Of a stretch of 64,000 bases of DNA, positions 1 to 8,630 are shown piece after piece. The notes under the pieces were generated by a model. The model was given only the letters and a program-made list of their open reading frames with translations. It was not told where the DNA came from and made no database searches. Positions within the stretch are counted from its first letter, which is position 1. Every line of letters begins with the position of its first letter. Source of the stretch: Gordionus sp. m RMFG-2023 (Eukaryota > Nematomorpha > Gordioida > Chordodea > Parachordodidae); assembly GCF_954871325.1 (NCBI RefSeq), contig NW_027051069.1:62001-126000 (forward strand), written 5' to 3'. A program made the position numbers and the translations under genes.

Positions 1-6
1 TTATTT

Positions 7-152
7 GAACCGGAAACGTAAAAAAATACATCTAAGCTGTTTTCGATAGAGAATTAAATTCTGAGTTGAATGATATAATTATATACAAAATTATGTTTAC
101 GATGTTAGCATTTCCCCGTTAAAAGTCTTTCGCGACAAAAAATTTATTTTGT
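7..152 (+). repeat. Monomer type c1 (block start marker)
   Basis: Length 146 bp. The diagnostic words are AGCTGTTTTCGATAG, GAGTTGAATG (others have GAGTTCAATG), TATATACAAAATT and GTTTACGATG, with the CCCCGTTAAAAG tail instead of CCCCTATAAATG. It occurs once per block and was used to cut the array into blocks. It is always preceded by a monomer ending in CTATAATAGTC and ATTATTATTT. Confidence 0.9.
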
Positions 153-298
153 GAACCGGAAACCTTAAAAATTACATCTAAGCGGTTTTGGATAGAGAAT
201 TATATCCTGAGTTCAATGATATAAATATATTCAAAATTACGTTTAAGATGTTAGCATTTCCCCTATAAATGTCTTTCGCGACAAAATATTTATTTTGT
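153..298 (+). repeat. Monomer type c2
   Basis: Length 146 bp. The diagnostic words are ACCTTAAAAATTAC in place of ACGTAAAAAAATAC, AAGCGG, and TTATATCCTGAG in the central dyad region. A variant called c2v, with TTAAATTCTGAG, occurs in blocks 5, 6, 8 and 9. The end of the monomer carries the full 8-bp-arm dyad ACAAAATATTTATTTTGT. Confidence 0.85.
281..298. repeat. Junction dyad, 8-bp arms (reference copy)
   Basis: ACAAAATATTTATTTTGT is ACAAAATA, a two-base spacer, and TATTTTGT: a perfect 8-bp inverted repeat at monomer positions 129-146. It recurs wherever the monomer ends ACAAAATATTTATTTTGT. Monomers ending AAAAAAATTATTATGT lack it, and those ending AAAAAATTTATTTTGT keep 6-bp arms. It could extrude as a small hairpin. 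A role is inference. Confidence 0.85.
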
Positions 299-444
299 GA
301 ACCGGAAACGTAAAAAAATACATCTAAACGGTTTTGGATAGAGAATTAAATTCTAAGTTCAATGATATAATTATATTCAAAATTATGTTTAAGATGTTAG
401 CATTTGACCTATAAATGTCTTTAGCGACAAAATATTATTTTTGT
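299..444 (+). repeat. Monomer type c3
   Basis: Length 146 bp. The diagnostic words are CTAAACGG, TTCTAAGTTC, TAATTATATTC, TTATGTTTAAG, GCATTTGACC (GTATTTGACC in some copies), CTTTAGCGAC and an ATATTATTTTTGT tail. The central dyad AGAATT-A-AATTCT is intact at 342-354. Confidence 0.85.
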
Positions 445-590
445 GAACCGGAAACGTAAAAAAATACCTCTAAACGGTTTTAGATAGAGAATTATGTTCT
501 GAGTTCAATGATATAAATATATTCAAAATTACGTTTAAGATGTTAGCATTTCCCCTATAAATGTCTTTCGTGACAAAATATTTATTTTGT
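445..590 (+). repeat. Monomer type c4
   Basis: Length 146 bp. The diagnostic words are TACCTCTAAACGG, TTTTAGATAG, TTATGTTCTGAG and CTTTCGTGAC. The last is a C-to-T change within the TCGCGA site. It follows c3 almost everywhere. Confidence 0.85.
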
Positions 591-730
591 GAACCGGAAA
601 CGTAAAAAAATACATCTAAGCAGTTTTGGATAGAGAATTAAATTCTGAGTTCAATGATATAAACAAAATTATGTTTAAGATGTTAGACTTTCCCCTATAA
701 ATATCTTTCGCAACAAAAAAATTATTATGT
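591..730 (+). repeat. Monomer type c5 (140-bp class)
   Basis: Length 140 bp, lacking TATATT so that GATATAAACAAAATT replaces GATATAAATATATTC. The diagnostic words are AAGCAGTTTTGG, TTATGTTTAAG, TTAGACTTTCCCC and TATCTTTCGCAAC. The last is the G-to-A change at the TCGCGA site. The c5-c6 pair is duplicated in tandem in blocks 5, 6, 8 and 9. Confidence 0.85.
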
Positions 731-876
731 GAACCGGAAACGTAAAAAAATTCATCTAAGCGGTTTTGGATAGAGAATTATATTCTGAGTTCAAAGATAT
801 AAATATATTCAAAATTACGTTTAAGATGTTAGCATTTCCCCTATAAATGTCTTTCGTGACAAAATATTTATTTTGT
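731..876 (+). repeat. Monomer type c6
   Basis: Length 146 bp. The diagnostic words are ATTCATCTAAGCGG, TTATATTCTGAG, GTTCAAAGATAT (others have GTTCAATGATAT) and CTTTCGTGAC. A TTTATCTAAGCGG subvariant occurs near 9370, 34222 and 36082. Confidence 0.85.
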
Positions 877-1016
877 GAACCGGAAACGTAAAAAAATACA
901 TCTAAGCAGTTTTGGATAGAGAATTAAATTCTGAGTTCAATGATATAAACAAAATTACGTTTAAGATGTTAGACTTTCCCCTATAAATGTCTTTCGCGAC
1001 AAAAAAATTATTATGT
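877..1016 (+). repeat. Monomer type c7 (140-bp class)
   Basis: Length 140 bp. It resembles c5, but has TTACGTTTAAG and an unmutated ATGTCTTTCGCGAC end followed by AAAAAAATTATTATGT. It carries the 8-bp inverted pair AAACGTAA at 884-891 and TTACGTTT at 955-962. Confidence 0.8.
884..962. repeat. 8-bp inverted pair AAACGTAA / TTACGTTT
   Basis: AAACGTAA at 884-891 and TTACGTTT at 955-962 are exact reverse complements inside one monomer. Both contain an ACGT core. In 146-bp monomers the two words sit at positions 8-15 and 85-92. Types with TTATGTTT (c3, c5, c8, c10, c11, c14) have lost the right arm by a C-to-T change. This could be a paired protein site or chance in AT-rich DNA. Confidence 0.55.
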
Positions 1017-1162
1017 GAACCGAAAAAGTAAAAAAATACATCTAAGCTGTTTTCGATAGAGAATTAAATTCTGAGTTCAATGATATAATTATATTCAAAA
1101 TTATGTTTAAGATGTTAGCCTTTCTCCGTTAAAAGTCTTTCGCGACAAAAAATTTATTTTGT
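1017..1162 (+). repeat. Monomer type c8
   Basis: Length 146 bp. The diagnostic words are GAACCGAAAAAGTAAA, AAGCTGTTTTCG and GCCTTTCTCCGTTAAAAG. In blocks 6, 8 and 9 it appears only as a hybrid with c14, having a GAACCGGAAAAG start and the TCTCCG tail. Confidence 0.8.
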
Positions 1163-1308
1163 GAACTGGAAACCTTAAAAATTACATCTAAGCGGTTTTG
1201 GATAGAGAATAATATTCTCAGTTCAATGATATAAATATATTCAAAAATACGTTAAAGATGTTAGCATTTCCCCTATAAATGTCTTTCGCGACAAAATATT
1301 TATTTTGT
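1163..1308 (+). repeat. Monomer type c9
   Basis: Length 146 bp. The diagnostic words are GAACTGGAAACCTT, AGAGAATAATATTCTCAG and CAAAAATACGTTAAAGATG. The central dyad is longer than the consensus one, with 7-bp arms GAGAATA and TATTCTC at 1205-1219. Confidence 0.85.
1205..1219. repeat. Central dyad, 7-bp arms (c9 form)
   Basis: GAGAATA-A-TATTCTC is a perfect inverted repeat with a one-base spacer near monomer position 50. The common form is AGAATT-A-AATTCT with 6-bp arms (for example 342-354 in c3). Types c9 and c15 have the longer form. Confidence 0.85.
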
Positions 1309-1448
1309 GAACCGGAAACGTAAAAAAATACATCTAAGCAGTTTTGGATAGAGAATTAAATTCTGAGTTCAATGATATAAACAAAATTATGTTTAAGATG
1401 TTAGACTTTCCCCTATAAATATCTTTCGCGACAAAAAAATTATTATGT
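1309..1448 (+). repeat. Monomer type c10 (140-bp class)
   Basis: Length 140 bp. It resembles c5, with AAGCAG, ACAAAATTATG and GACTTTCCCC, but it ends TATCTTTCGCGAC with the TCGCGA site intact. It is doubled at 44251-44530 in block 11. Confidence 0.8.
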
Positions 1449-1594
1449 GAACCGGAAACGTAAAAAAATACATCTAAGCTGTTTTCGATAGAGAATTAAA
1501 TCCTGAGTTCAATGATATAATTATATTCAAAATTATGTTTAAGATATTAGCCTTTCCCCGTTAAAAGTCTTTCGCGAAAAAATATTTATTTTGT
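1449..1594 (+). repeat. Monomer type c11
   Basis: Length 146 bp. The diagnostic words are AAGCTGTTTTCG, TTAAATCCTGAG, AAGATATTAGCC, CCCCGTTAAAAG and CGCGAAAAAATATT, where GACAAAA is replaced by GAAAAAA. Copies in the middle of blocks 6 and 9 have AAGATGTTAGCC. It is normally followed by c12. Confidence 0.85.
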
Positions 1595-1739
1595 GAACCG
1601 GAAAATTAAAAATTACATCTAAGCGGTTTTGGATAGAGAATTAAATTCTGAGTTCAATGATATAAATATATTCAAAATTACGTTTAAGATGTTAGACTTT
1701 CCCCTATAATAGTCTTTCGCGACAAAAAAATTATTATTT
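1595..1739 (+). repeat. Monomer type c26 (block end type)
   Basis: Length 145 bp. The diagnostic words are GGAAAATTAAAAATTAC, AAGCGG, TTAGACTTTCCCC, CTATAATAGTC and the ATTATTATTT junction into c1. In four blocks its place is taken by a hybrid that keeps the end but starts as c2 or c19. This shows repeated recombination close to the block boundary. Confidence 0.85.
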
Positions 1740-3327
1740 GAACCGGAAACGTAAAAAAATACATCTAAGCTGTTTTCGATAGAGAATTAAATTCTGAGTT
1801 GAATGATATAATTATATACAAAATTATGTTTACGATGTTAGCATTTCCCCGTTAAAAGTCTTTCGCGACAAAAAATTTATTTTGTGAACCGGAAACCTTA
1901 AAAATTACATCTAAGCGGTTTTGGATAGAGAATTATATCCTGAGTTCAATGATATAAATATATTCAAAATTACGTTTAAGATGTTAGCATTTACCCTATA
2001 AATGTCTTTCGCGACAAAATATTTATTTTGTGAACCGGAAACGTAAAAAAATACATCTAAACGGTTTTGGATAGAGAATTAAATTCTAAGTTCAATGATA
2101 TAATTATATTCAAAATTATGTTTAAGATGTTAGCATTTGACCTATAAATGTCTTTAGCGACAAAATATTATTTTTGTGAACCGGAAACGTAAAAAAATAC
2201 CTCTAAACGGTTTTAGATAGAGAATTATGTTCTGAGTTCAATGATATAAATATATTCAAAATTACGTTTAAGATGTTAGCATTTCCCCTATAAATGTCTT
2301 TCGTGACAAAATATTTATTTTGTGAACCGGAAACGTAAAAAAATACATCTAAGCAGTTTTGGATAGAGAATTAAATTCTGAGTTCAATGATATAAACAAA
2401 ATTATGTTTAAGATGTTAGACTTTCCCCTATAAATATCTTTCGCAACAAAAAAATTATTATGTGAACCGGAAACGTAAAAAAATTCATCTAAGCGGTTTT
2501 GGATAGAGAATTATATTCTGAGTTCAAAGATATAAATATATTCAAAATTACGTTTAAGATGTTAGCATTTCCCCTATAAATGTCTTTCGTGACAAAATAT
2601 TTATTTTGTGAACCGGAAACGTAAAAAAATACATCTAAGCAGTTTTGGATAGAGAATTAAATTCTGAGTTCAATGATATAAACAAAATTACGTTTAAGAT
2701 GTTAGACTTTCCCCTATAAATGTCTTTCGCGACAAAAAAATTATTATGTGAACCGAAAAAGTAAAAAAATACATCTAAGCTGTTTTCGATAGAGAATTAA
2801 ATTCTGAGTTCAATGATATAATTATATTCAAAATTATGTTTAAGATGTTAGCCTTTCTCCGTTAAAAGTCTTTCGCGACAAAAAATTTATTTTGTGAACT
2901 GGAAACCTTAAAAATTACATCTAAGCGGTTTTGGATAGAGAATAATATTCTCAGTTCAATTATATAAATATATTCAAAAATACGTTAAAGATGTTAGCAT
3001 TTCCCCTATAAATGTCTTTCGCGACAAAATATTTATTTTGTGAACCGGAAACGTAAAAAAATACATCTAAGCAGTTTTGGATAGAGAATTAAATTCTGAG
3101 TTCAATGATATAAACAAAATTATGTTTAAGATGTTAGACTTTCCCCTATAAATATCTTTCGCGACAAAAAAATTATTATGTGAACCGGAAACGTAAAAAA
3201 ATACATCTAAGCTGTTTTCGATAGAGAATTAAATCCTGAGTTCAATGATATAATTATATTCAAAATTATGTTTAAGATATTAGCCTTTCCCCGTTAAAAG
3301 TCTTTCGCGAAAAAATATTTATTTTGT

Positions 3328-3458
3328 GAACCGGAAACTTTAAAAATTACATCTAAGCGGTTTTGGATAGAGAATTATATTCTCAGTTCAATGATATAAA
3401 TATATTCAAAATTACGTTTAAGATGTTATCATTTCCTATATAAATGTCTTTCGTGACA
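3328..3458 (+). repeat. Monomer type c12 (131 bp, 15-bp deletion)
   Basis: Length 131 bp. The diagnostic words are ACTTTAAAAATTAC, TTATATTCTCAG, TTATCATTTCC and CTATATAAATG. Its end runs from GTGACAAAA straight into CCGGAATAG, because 15 bases of the usual monomer junction are missing. It is a clear HOR-phase marker. I see 19 copies, starting at 3328, 6341, 10505, 16552, 18557, 20422, 21274 (hybrid), 27025, 29035, 33213, 35070, 36497, 38936, 42102, 44677, 49860, 52873, 57037 and 63084. Confidence 0.9.
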
Positions 3459-3598
3459 AAACCGGAATAGTAGAAAAATACATCTAAGCAGTTTTGGATA
3501 GAGAATTAAATTCTGAGTTCAATGATATAAACAAAATTACGTTTAAGATGTTAGACTTTCCCCTATAAATGTCTTTCGCGACAAAAAAATTATTATGT
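3459..3598 (+). repeat. Monomer type c13 (140-bp class)
   Basis: Length 140 bp, counted from the virtual start inside the c12 deletion junction. The diagnostic words are CCGGAATAGTAGAAAAATAC, AAGCAG, ACAAAATTACG and GACTTTCCCC. It always follows c12. Confidence 0.85.
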
Positions 3599-3744
3599 GA
3601 ACCGGAAAAGTAAAAAAATACATCTAAGCTGTTTTCGATAGAGAATTAAATTCTGAGTTCAATGATATAATTATATTCAAAATTATGTTTAAGATGTTAG
3701 CCTTTCCCCGTTAAAAGTCTTTCGCGACAAAAAATTTATTTTGT
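3599..3744 (+). repeat. Monomer type c14
   Basis: Length 146 bp. The diagnostic words are GAACCGGAAAAGTAAA, AAGCTGTTTTCG, TTATATTCAAAATTATG and GCCTTTCCCCGTTAAAAG. It is close to c8, differing by GGAAAAG against GAAAAAG and CCCCG against CTCCG. Confidence 0.8.
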
Positions 3745-3890
3745 GAACCGGAAACCTTAAAAATTACATCTAAGCGGTTTTGGATAGAGAATAATATTCT
3801 CAGTTCAATGATATAAATATATTCAAAAATACGTTAAAGATGTTAGACTTTCCCCTATAAATGTCTTTCGCGACAAAAAAATTATTTTAT
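3745..3890 (+). repeat. Monomer type c15
   Basis: Length 146 bp. The start ACCTTAAAAATTAC and the dyad GAGAATAATATTCTC resemble c9, but it lacks the GAACTGG start and ends TTAGACTTTCCCC. In block 2 it leads into ATTATTTTATGAACC. Confidence 0.8.
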
Positions 3891-4029
3891 GAACCGGAAA
3901 CGTAAAAATATTCTTCTAAGCAGTTTTGGATAGAGAATTAAATTCTGAGTTCAATGATATAAATTAAATTACGTTTTAGATGTTAGACCTTCCCCTATAA
4001 ATGTATTTCGCGACAAAATATTATTTTGT
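3891..4029 (+). repeat. Monomer type c16 (139 bp)
   Basis: Length 139 bp. The diagnostic words are AAAAATATTCTTCTAAGCAG, ACGTTTTAGATGTTAGACC, TGTATTTCGCGAC and an ATATTATTTTGT tail that is one base short. Confidence 0.8.
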
Positions 4030-4175
4030 GAACCTGAAACGTAAAAAAATACATCTAAACGGTTTTCGATAGAAAATTAAATTCTGAGTTCAATGATATA
4101 AATATATTCAAAATTACGTTTAAGATGTTAGCCTTTACCTTATAAATGTCTTTCGCGACAAATAATTTATTTTGT
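4030..4175 (+). repeat. Monomer type c17
   Basis: Length 146 bp. The diagnostic words are GAACCTGAAACG, TAAACGGTTTTCGATAGAAA, GCCTTTACCTTATAAATG and GACAAATAATTTATT. Confidence 0.8.
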
Positions 4176-4315
4176 GAACTGGAAACGTAAAAAAATACAT
4201 CTAAGCGGTTTTGGATAGAGAATTAAATTCTGAGTTCAATGATATAACCAAAATTACGTTTAAGATGTTAGACTTTCCCCTATAAATGTCTTTCGCGACA
4301 AAAAAATTATCATGT
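4176..4315 (+). repeat. Monomer type c18 (140-bp class)
   Basis: Length 140 bp. The diagnostic words are GAACTGGAAACG, AAGCGG, GATATAACCAAAATT (AACAAAATT in blocks 5, 6 and 7) and an ATTATCATGT end. Confidence 0.8.
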
Positions 4316-4461
4316 GAACCGGAAACGTAAAAAAATACATCTAAGCTGTTTTTGATAGAGAATTAAATTCTGAGTTCAATGATATAAATATATTAAAAAT
4401 TACGTTTAAGATGTTAGCCTTTACCTTATAAATGTCTTTCGCTACAAATTATTTATTTTGT
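4316..4461 (+). repeat. Monomer type c19
   Basis: Length 146 bp. The diagnostic words are AAGCTGTTTTTGATAG, ATATATTAAAAATTACG, GCCTTTACC and CTTTCGCTACAAA. In blocks 8 and 9 the end is CGCTATAAAAAATT and the monomer is 145 bp. Confidence 0.8.
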
Positions 4462-4752
4462 GAACCGGAAACGTAAAAAAATACATCTAAGCGGTTTTGG
4501 ATAGAGAATTAAATTCTGAGTTCAATGATTAAATTATATTCAAAATTACGTTTAAGATGTTAGCCTTTCCCCTATAAATGAATTTCGCGACAAAATATTT
4601 ATTTTGTGAACCGGAAAATTAAAAATTACATCTAAGCGGTTTTGGATAGAGAATTAAATTCTGAGTTCAATGATATAAATATATTCAAAATTACGTTTAA
4701 GATGTTAGACTTTCCCCTATAATAGTCTTTCGCGACAAAAAAATTATTATTT

Positions 4753-7700
4753 GAACCGGAAACGTAAAAAAATACATCTAAGCTGTTTTCGATAGAGAAT
4801 TAAATTCTGAGTTGAATGATATAATTATATACAAAATTATGTTTACGATGTTAGCATTTCCCCGTTAAAAGTCTTTCGCGACAAAAAATTTATTTTGTGA
4901 ACCGGAAACCTTAAAAATTACATCTAAGCGGTTTTGGATAGAGAATTATATCCTGAGTTCAATGATATAAATATATTCAAAATTACGTTTAAGATGTTAG
5001 CATTTCCCCTATAAATGTCTTTCGCGACAAAATATTTATTTTGTGAACCGGAAACGTAAAAAAATACATCTAAACGGTTTTGGATAGAGAATTAAATTCT
5101 AAGTTCAATGATATAATTATATTCAAAATTATGTTTAAGATGTTAGCATTTGACCTATAAATGTCTTTAGCGACAAAATATTATTTTTGTGAACCGGAAA
5201 CGTAAAAAAATACCTCTAAACGGTTTTAGATAGAGAATTATGTTCTGAGTTCAATGATATAAATATATTCAAAATTACGTTTAAGATGTTAGCATTTCCC
5301 CTATAAATGTCTTTCGTGACAAAATATTTATTTTGTGAACCGGAAACGTAAAAAAATACATCTAAGCAGTTTTGGATAGAGAATTAAATTCTGAGTTCAA
5401 TGATATAAACAAAATTATGTTTAAGATGTTAGACTTTCCCCTATAAATATCTTTCGCAACAAAAAAATTATTATGTGAACCGGAAACGTAAAAAAATTCA
5501 TCTAAGCGGTTTTGGATAGAGAATTATATTCTGAGTTCAAAGATATAAATATATTCAAAATTACGTTTAAGATGTTAGCATTTCCCCTATAAATGTCTTT
5601 CGTGACAAAATATTTATTTTGTGAACCGGAAACGTAAAAAAATACATCTAAGCAGTTTTGGATAGAGAATTAAATTCTGAGTTCAATGATATAAACAAAA
5701 TTACGTTTAAGATGTTAGACTTTCCCCTATAAATGTCTTTCGCGACAAAAAAATTATTATGTGAACCGAAAAAGTAAAAAAATACATCTAAGCTGTTTTC
5801 GATAGAGAATTAAATTCTGAGTTCAATGATATAATTATATTCAAAATTATGTTTAAGATGTTAGCCTTTCTCCGTTAAAAGTCTTTCGCGACAAAAAATT
5901 TATTTTGTGAACTGGAAACCTTAAAAATTACATCTAAGCGGTTTTGGATAGAGAATAATATTCTCAGTTCAATGATATAAATATATTCAAAAATACGTTA
6001 AAGATGTTAGCATTTCCCCTATAAATGTCTTTCGCGACAAAATATTTATTTTGTGAACCGGAAACGTAAAAAAATACATCTAAGCAGTTTTGGATAGAGA
6101 ATTAAATTCTGAGTTCAATGATATAAACAAAATTATGTTTAAGATGTTAGACTTTCCCCTATAAATATCTTTCGCGACAAAAAAATTATTATGTGAACCG
6201 GAAACGTAAAAAAATACATCTAAGCTGTTTTCGATAGAGAAATCAATCCTGAGTTCAATGATATAATTATATTCAAAATTATGTTTAAGATATTAGCCTT
6301 TCCCCGTTAAAAGTCTTTCGCGAAAAAATATTTATTTTGTGAACCGGAAACTTTAAAAATTACATCTAAGCGGTTTTGGATAGAGAATTATATTCTCAGT
6401 TCAATGATATAAATATATTCAAAATTACGTTTAAGATGTTATCATTTCCTATATAAATGTCTTTCGTGACAAAACCGGAATAGTAGAAAAATACATCTAA
6501 GCAGTTTTGGATAGAGAATTAAATTCTGAGTTCAATGATATAAACAAAATTACGTTTAAGATGTTAGACTTTCCCCTATAAATGTCTTTCGCGACAAAAA
6601 AATTATTATGTGAACCGGAAAAGTAAAAAAATACATCTAAGCTGTTTTCGATAGAGAATTAAATTCTGAGTTCAATGATATAATTATATTCAAAATTATG
6701 TTTAAGATGTTAGCCTTTCCCCGTTAAAAGTCTTTCACGACAAAAAATTTATTTTGTGAACCGGAAACCTTAAAAATTACATCTAAGCGGTTTTGGATAG
6801 AGAATAATATTCTCAGTTCAATGATATAAATATATTCAAAAATACGTTAAAGATGTTAGACTTTCCCCTATAAATGTCTTTCGCGACAAAAAAATTATTT
6901 TATGAACCGGAAACGTAAAAATATTCTTCTAAGCAGTTTTGGATAGAGAATTAAATTCTGAGTTCAATGATATAAACAAAATTACGTTTTAGATGTTAGA
7001 CCTTCCCCTATAAATGTATTTCGCGACAAAATATTATTTTGTGAACCTGAAACGTAAAAAAATACATCTAAACGGTTTTCGATAGAAAATTAAATTCTGA
7101 GTTCAATGATATAAATATATTCAAAATTACGTTTAAGATGTTAGCCTTTACCTTATAAATGTCTTTCGCGACAAATAATTTATTTTGTGAACTGGAAACG
7201 TAAAAAAATACATCTAAGCGGTTTTGGATAGAGAATTAAATTCTGAGTTCAATGATATAACCAAAATTACGTTTAAGATGTTAGACTTTCCCCTATAAAT
7301 GTCTTTCGCGACAAAAAAATTATCATGTGAACCGGAAACGTAAAAAAATACATCTAAGCTGTTTTTGATAGAGAATTAAATTCTGAGTTCAATGATATAA
7401 ATATATTAAAAATTACGTTTAAGATGTTAGCCTTTACCTTATAAATGTCTTTCGCTACAAATTATTTATTTTGTGAACCGGAAACGTAAAAAAATACATC
7501 TAAGCGGTTTTGGATAGAGAATTAAATTCTGAGTTCAATGATTAAATTATATTCAAAATTACGTTTAAGATGTTAGCCTTTCCCCAATAAATGTCTTTCC
7601 CGACAAAAAATTATTTTGTGAACCGGAAATGTAAAAAATTACATCTAAGCGGTTTTGGATAGAGAATTAAATTCTGAGTTCAATGATATAAATATATTCA

Positions 7701-8630
7701 AAATTACGTTTAAGATGTTAGCCTTTACCTTATAAATGTCTTTCGCGACAAATAATTTATTTTGTGAACTGGAAACGTAAAAAAATACATCTAAGCGGTT
7801 TTGGATAGAGAATTAAATTCTGAGTTCAATGATATAACCAAAATTACGTTTAAGATGTTAGACTTTCCCCTATAAATGTCTTTCGCGACAAAAAAATTAT
7901 CATGTGAACCGGAAACGTAAAAAAATACATCTAAGCTGTTTTTGATAGAGAATTAAATTCTGAGTTCAATGATATAAATATATTAAAAATTACGTTTAAG
8001 ATGTTAGCCTTTACCTTATAAATGTCTTTCGCTACAAAATATTTATTTTGTGAACCGGAAACGTAAAAAAACTCATCTAAGCGGTTTTGGATAGAGAATT
8101 ACATTCTGAGTTCAATGATATAAATATTCAAAATTACGTTTAAGATGTTAGCCTTTCCCCTATAAATGTATTTCGCGACAAATTATTTATTTGGTGAACC
8201 GGAAACGTAAAAAAATACATCTAAACGGTTTTGGATAGAGAATTATATTATCAGTTCAATGATATAAATATATTCAAAATTACGTTTAAGATGTTAGTAT
8301 TTCCCCTATAAATATCTTTGACAAAATATTTATTTTGTGAACCGTAAACGTAAAAAAATACATCTAAACGGTTTGGGATAGAGAATTAAATTCTGAGTTC
8401 AATGATATAAATATATTCAAGATTACGTTTAAGATGTTAGCCTTTCCCCTATAAATGTCTTTCGCGACAAAAAAATTATCATGAGAACCGGAAACGTAAA
8501 AAAATACATCTAAGCTGTTTTTGATAGAGAATTAAATTCTGAGTTCAATGATATAAATATATTAAAAATTACGTTTAAGATGTTAGACTTTCCCCTATAA
8601 TAGTCTTTCGCGACAAAAAAATTATTATTT
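4753..8630 (+). repeat. HOR block 3: c1-c20 plus rearranged end (27 monomers, 3878 bp)
   Basis: The order is c1-c20, a c21/c17 hybrid at 7620, c18, c19, c23, c24, c25 and a c19/c26 hybrid at 8485. The c17-c19 stretch is therefore partly doubled and c22 is missing. Private changes are AAATCAATCC at 6240, TTTCACGA near 6735, a CTTTGAC form with TATCTTTGAC near 8317, and TCATGAGAACC near 8480. Confidence 0.9.

Larger units (their letters stand above)
7..1739 (+). repeat. HOR block 1: c1-c11, c26 (12 monomers, 1733 bp)
   Basis: This is the shortest block and the easiest reference. Monomer lengths are 146, 146, 146, 146, 140, 146, 140, 146, 146, 140, 146 and 145. Types c1 to c11 are complete and are followed directly by c26, so types c12 to c25 are missing. 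The first 1588 bases match block 2 with only two changes that I noticed, at block-2 positions near 1992 and 2960. This shows how alike equivalent types are between blocks. Confidence 0.9.
1740..4752 (+). repeat. HOR block 2: c1-c20, c26 (21 monomers, 3013 bp)
   Basis: The block has an intact run c1 to c20, then c26. The last c20 copy ends with the TGAATTTCGCGAC tail typical of c25, so c21 to c25 were lost by a switch inside that monomer. Private variants are TTACCC near 1992, CAATTATAT near 2960 and ATAAATTAAATTACG near 3961. All three recur in the second super-repeat copy. Confidence 0.9.

Noticed and set aside
7-152. CENP-B box
   Set aside because: TTCGATAGA in the AAGCTGTTTTCGATAG types matches the left half of the pattern TTCGNNNNANNCGGG, but the CGGG part is absent (ATTA follows). 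No other type matches better on either strand.
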